From Portunus trituberculatus (taxonomy: Eukaryota > Arthropoda > Malacostraca > Decapoda > Portunidae), in assembly GCF_017591435.1 (NCBI RefSeq), contig NC_059300.1:14227460-14291459 (forward strand): a stretch of DNA of 64,000 nucleotides, written 5' to 3'. How positions within the stretch are numbered: the first letter of the stretch is position 1; each line of letters begins with the position of its first letter. Below are positions 62,807 to 64,000 of the stretch, piece after piece. The notes beneath the pieces were generated by a model that made no database searches, was not told the DNA's origin, and worked only from the letters and a program-made list of their open reading frames with translations. The position numbers were made by a program, and so were the translations under genes.

Positions 62807-63104
62807 TTTTTTTTTTTACGGTAAGGCCTATAGCGCCTGTAGGCACACGCTGTTCAGCTACCGCCAATTAGTGGCGCAGGCAATTTTATTTATAGTGGTA
62901 CCTATATTAGGGCCCATATCACCGCCCAAGCTCATCTTGAGTGTAACCACCTAGAACCTGGGTATCATGGTGATATGTAGGTAACTTTAAACCACTCGAC
63001 AAATGACAAAGTGTTATAAGGCTGTACGTGGTGGGATTCGTACCTACATGTGGACGTCTGCCCGATCTCACGCTCACCACCTTATCCACTATGCCACCGC
63101 CTCC

Positions 63105-63105
<1 letters not shown>
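62807..63105 (-). mobile_element. tRNA-derived SINE, family C (poly-A tailed)
   Basis: On the minus strand from 63105: the A box is GTGGCATAGTGGATAAGG and the B box GGTACGAATCCC (about 63028-63040). A roughly 200-base body ends in a run of A (plus-strand T run 62805-62817). The tRNA-like head lacks a paired acceptor stem. Both sides are CTA arrays. It is unrelated in body sequence to families A and B. Confidence 0.75.
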
Positions 63106-63930
<825 letters not shown>

Positions 63931-64000
63931 CATAAAGTATATGACGACAGCGACGACAACAACACTAACAACACTAACAATATTGACGTAGTAAATGAAT
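63931..64000 (+). repeat. Second copy of the sequence found behind the gypsy 3' LTR
   Basis: It matches 54877-54940 (ATAAAGTATATGACGAC, ACAACAACACTAACA, AATATTGACGTAGTAAATGA) apart from a few substitutions and one extra 9-base unit. It continues beyond the window. Confidence 0.85.

Overview
The window is a piece of nuclear genome from an animal, most probably a decapod crustacean. This is inferred from very dense dinucleotide and trinucleotide microsatellites, tRNA-headed SINEs, many decayed CR1-like LINEs, pogo/Tigger, piggyBac and hAT DNA transposons, Ty3/gypsy elements, and a degenerate block of the arthropod telomere-type repeat TTAGG. No bacterial operon, rRNA, CRISPR array or intact tRNA gene is visible. 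Almost every long reading frame is either a transposon remnant or a translated microsatellite.

Host genes. The left end carries four minus-strand exons of a KIAA0319/KIAA0319L-type receptor (15635-15848, 1294-1730, 785-976 and 1-202, running off the left edge). They encode a seven-cysteine MANSC domain, an EGF-like region and PKD domains, and all splice phases fit. A 13.9 kb intron (1731-15634) separates the first two exons and is filled with nested mobile elements. A frameshifted EGF-like exon relic lies at 34931-35081, and a broken integrase/OTU-like gene at 57847-59116.

Layout. 1.7-13 kb: intron mosaic. A pogo-type element is split by a piggyBac-type element (3300-10207), which holds TG tracts, LINEs and a SINE. 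14.6-15.5 kb: a terminal-inverted-repeat element with a promoter-like core. 15.9-26.9 kb: a second mosaic of LINEs, SINEs and TG tracts, with two cases of TA-target DNA transposons splitting a LINE. 26.9-30.1 kb: GA arrays inside a large inverted repeat, telomere-like repeats and a LINE 3' fragment. 30.1-33.9 kb: the longest CR1-like LINE copy, with ORF1 and ORF2 joined at TAATG. 33.9-39.6 kb: hAT relic, EGF relic, a second LINE clade inside CT tracts, and a third LINE fragment. 40.0-54.9 kb: an old Ty3/gypsy element interrupted by an inverted-repeat element, a piggyBac MITE and a younger antisense gypsy element. 54.9-64 kb: microsatellites, a hairpin between two TA arrays, the integrase/OTU pseudogene, another LINE, and long CTA/CTG arrays with a third SINE.

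The most striking pattern is that CR1-like LINE fragments and tRNA-derived SINEs sit flush inside (CA)n/(TG)n tracts, and in every clear case the element's sense strand is the CA strand. This suggests integration targeted to CA microsatellites, or microsatellite-primed reverse transcription, used by a LINE/SINE partnership. Many single-base frameshifts could be real decay or assembly indels; the sequence alone cannot separate these.
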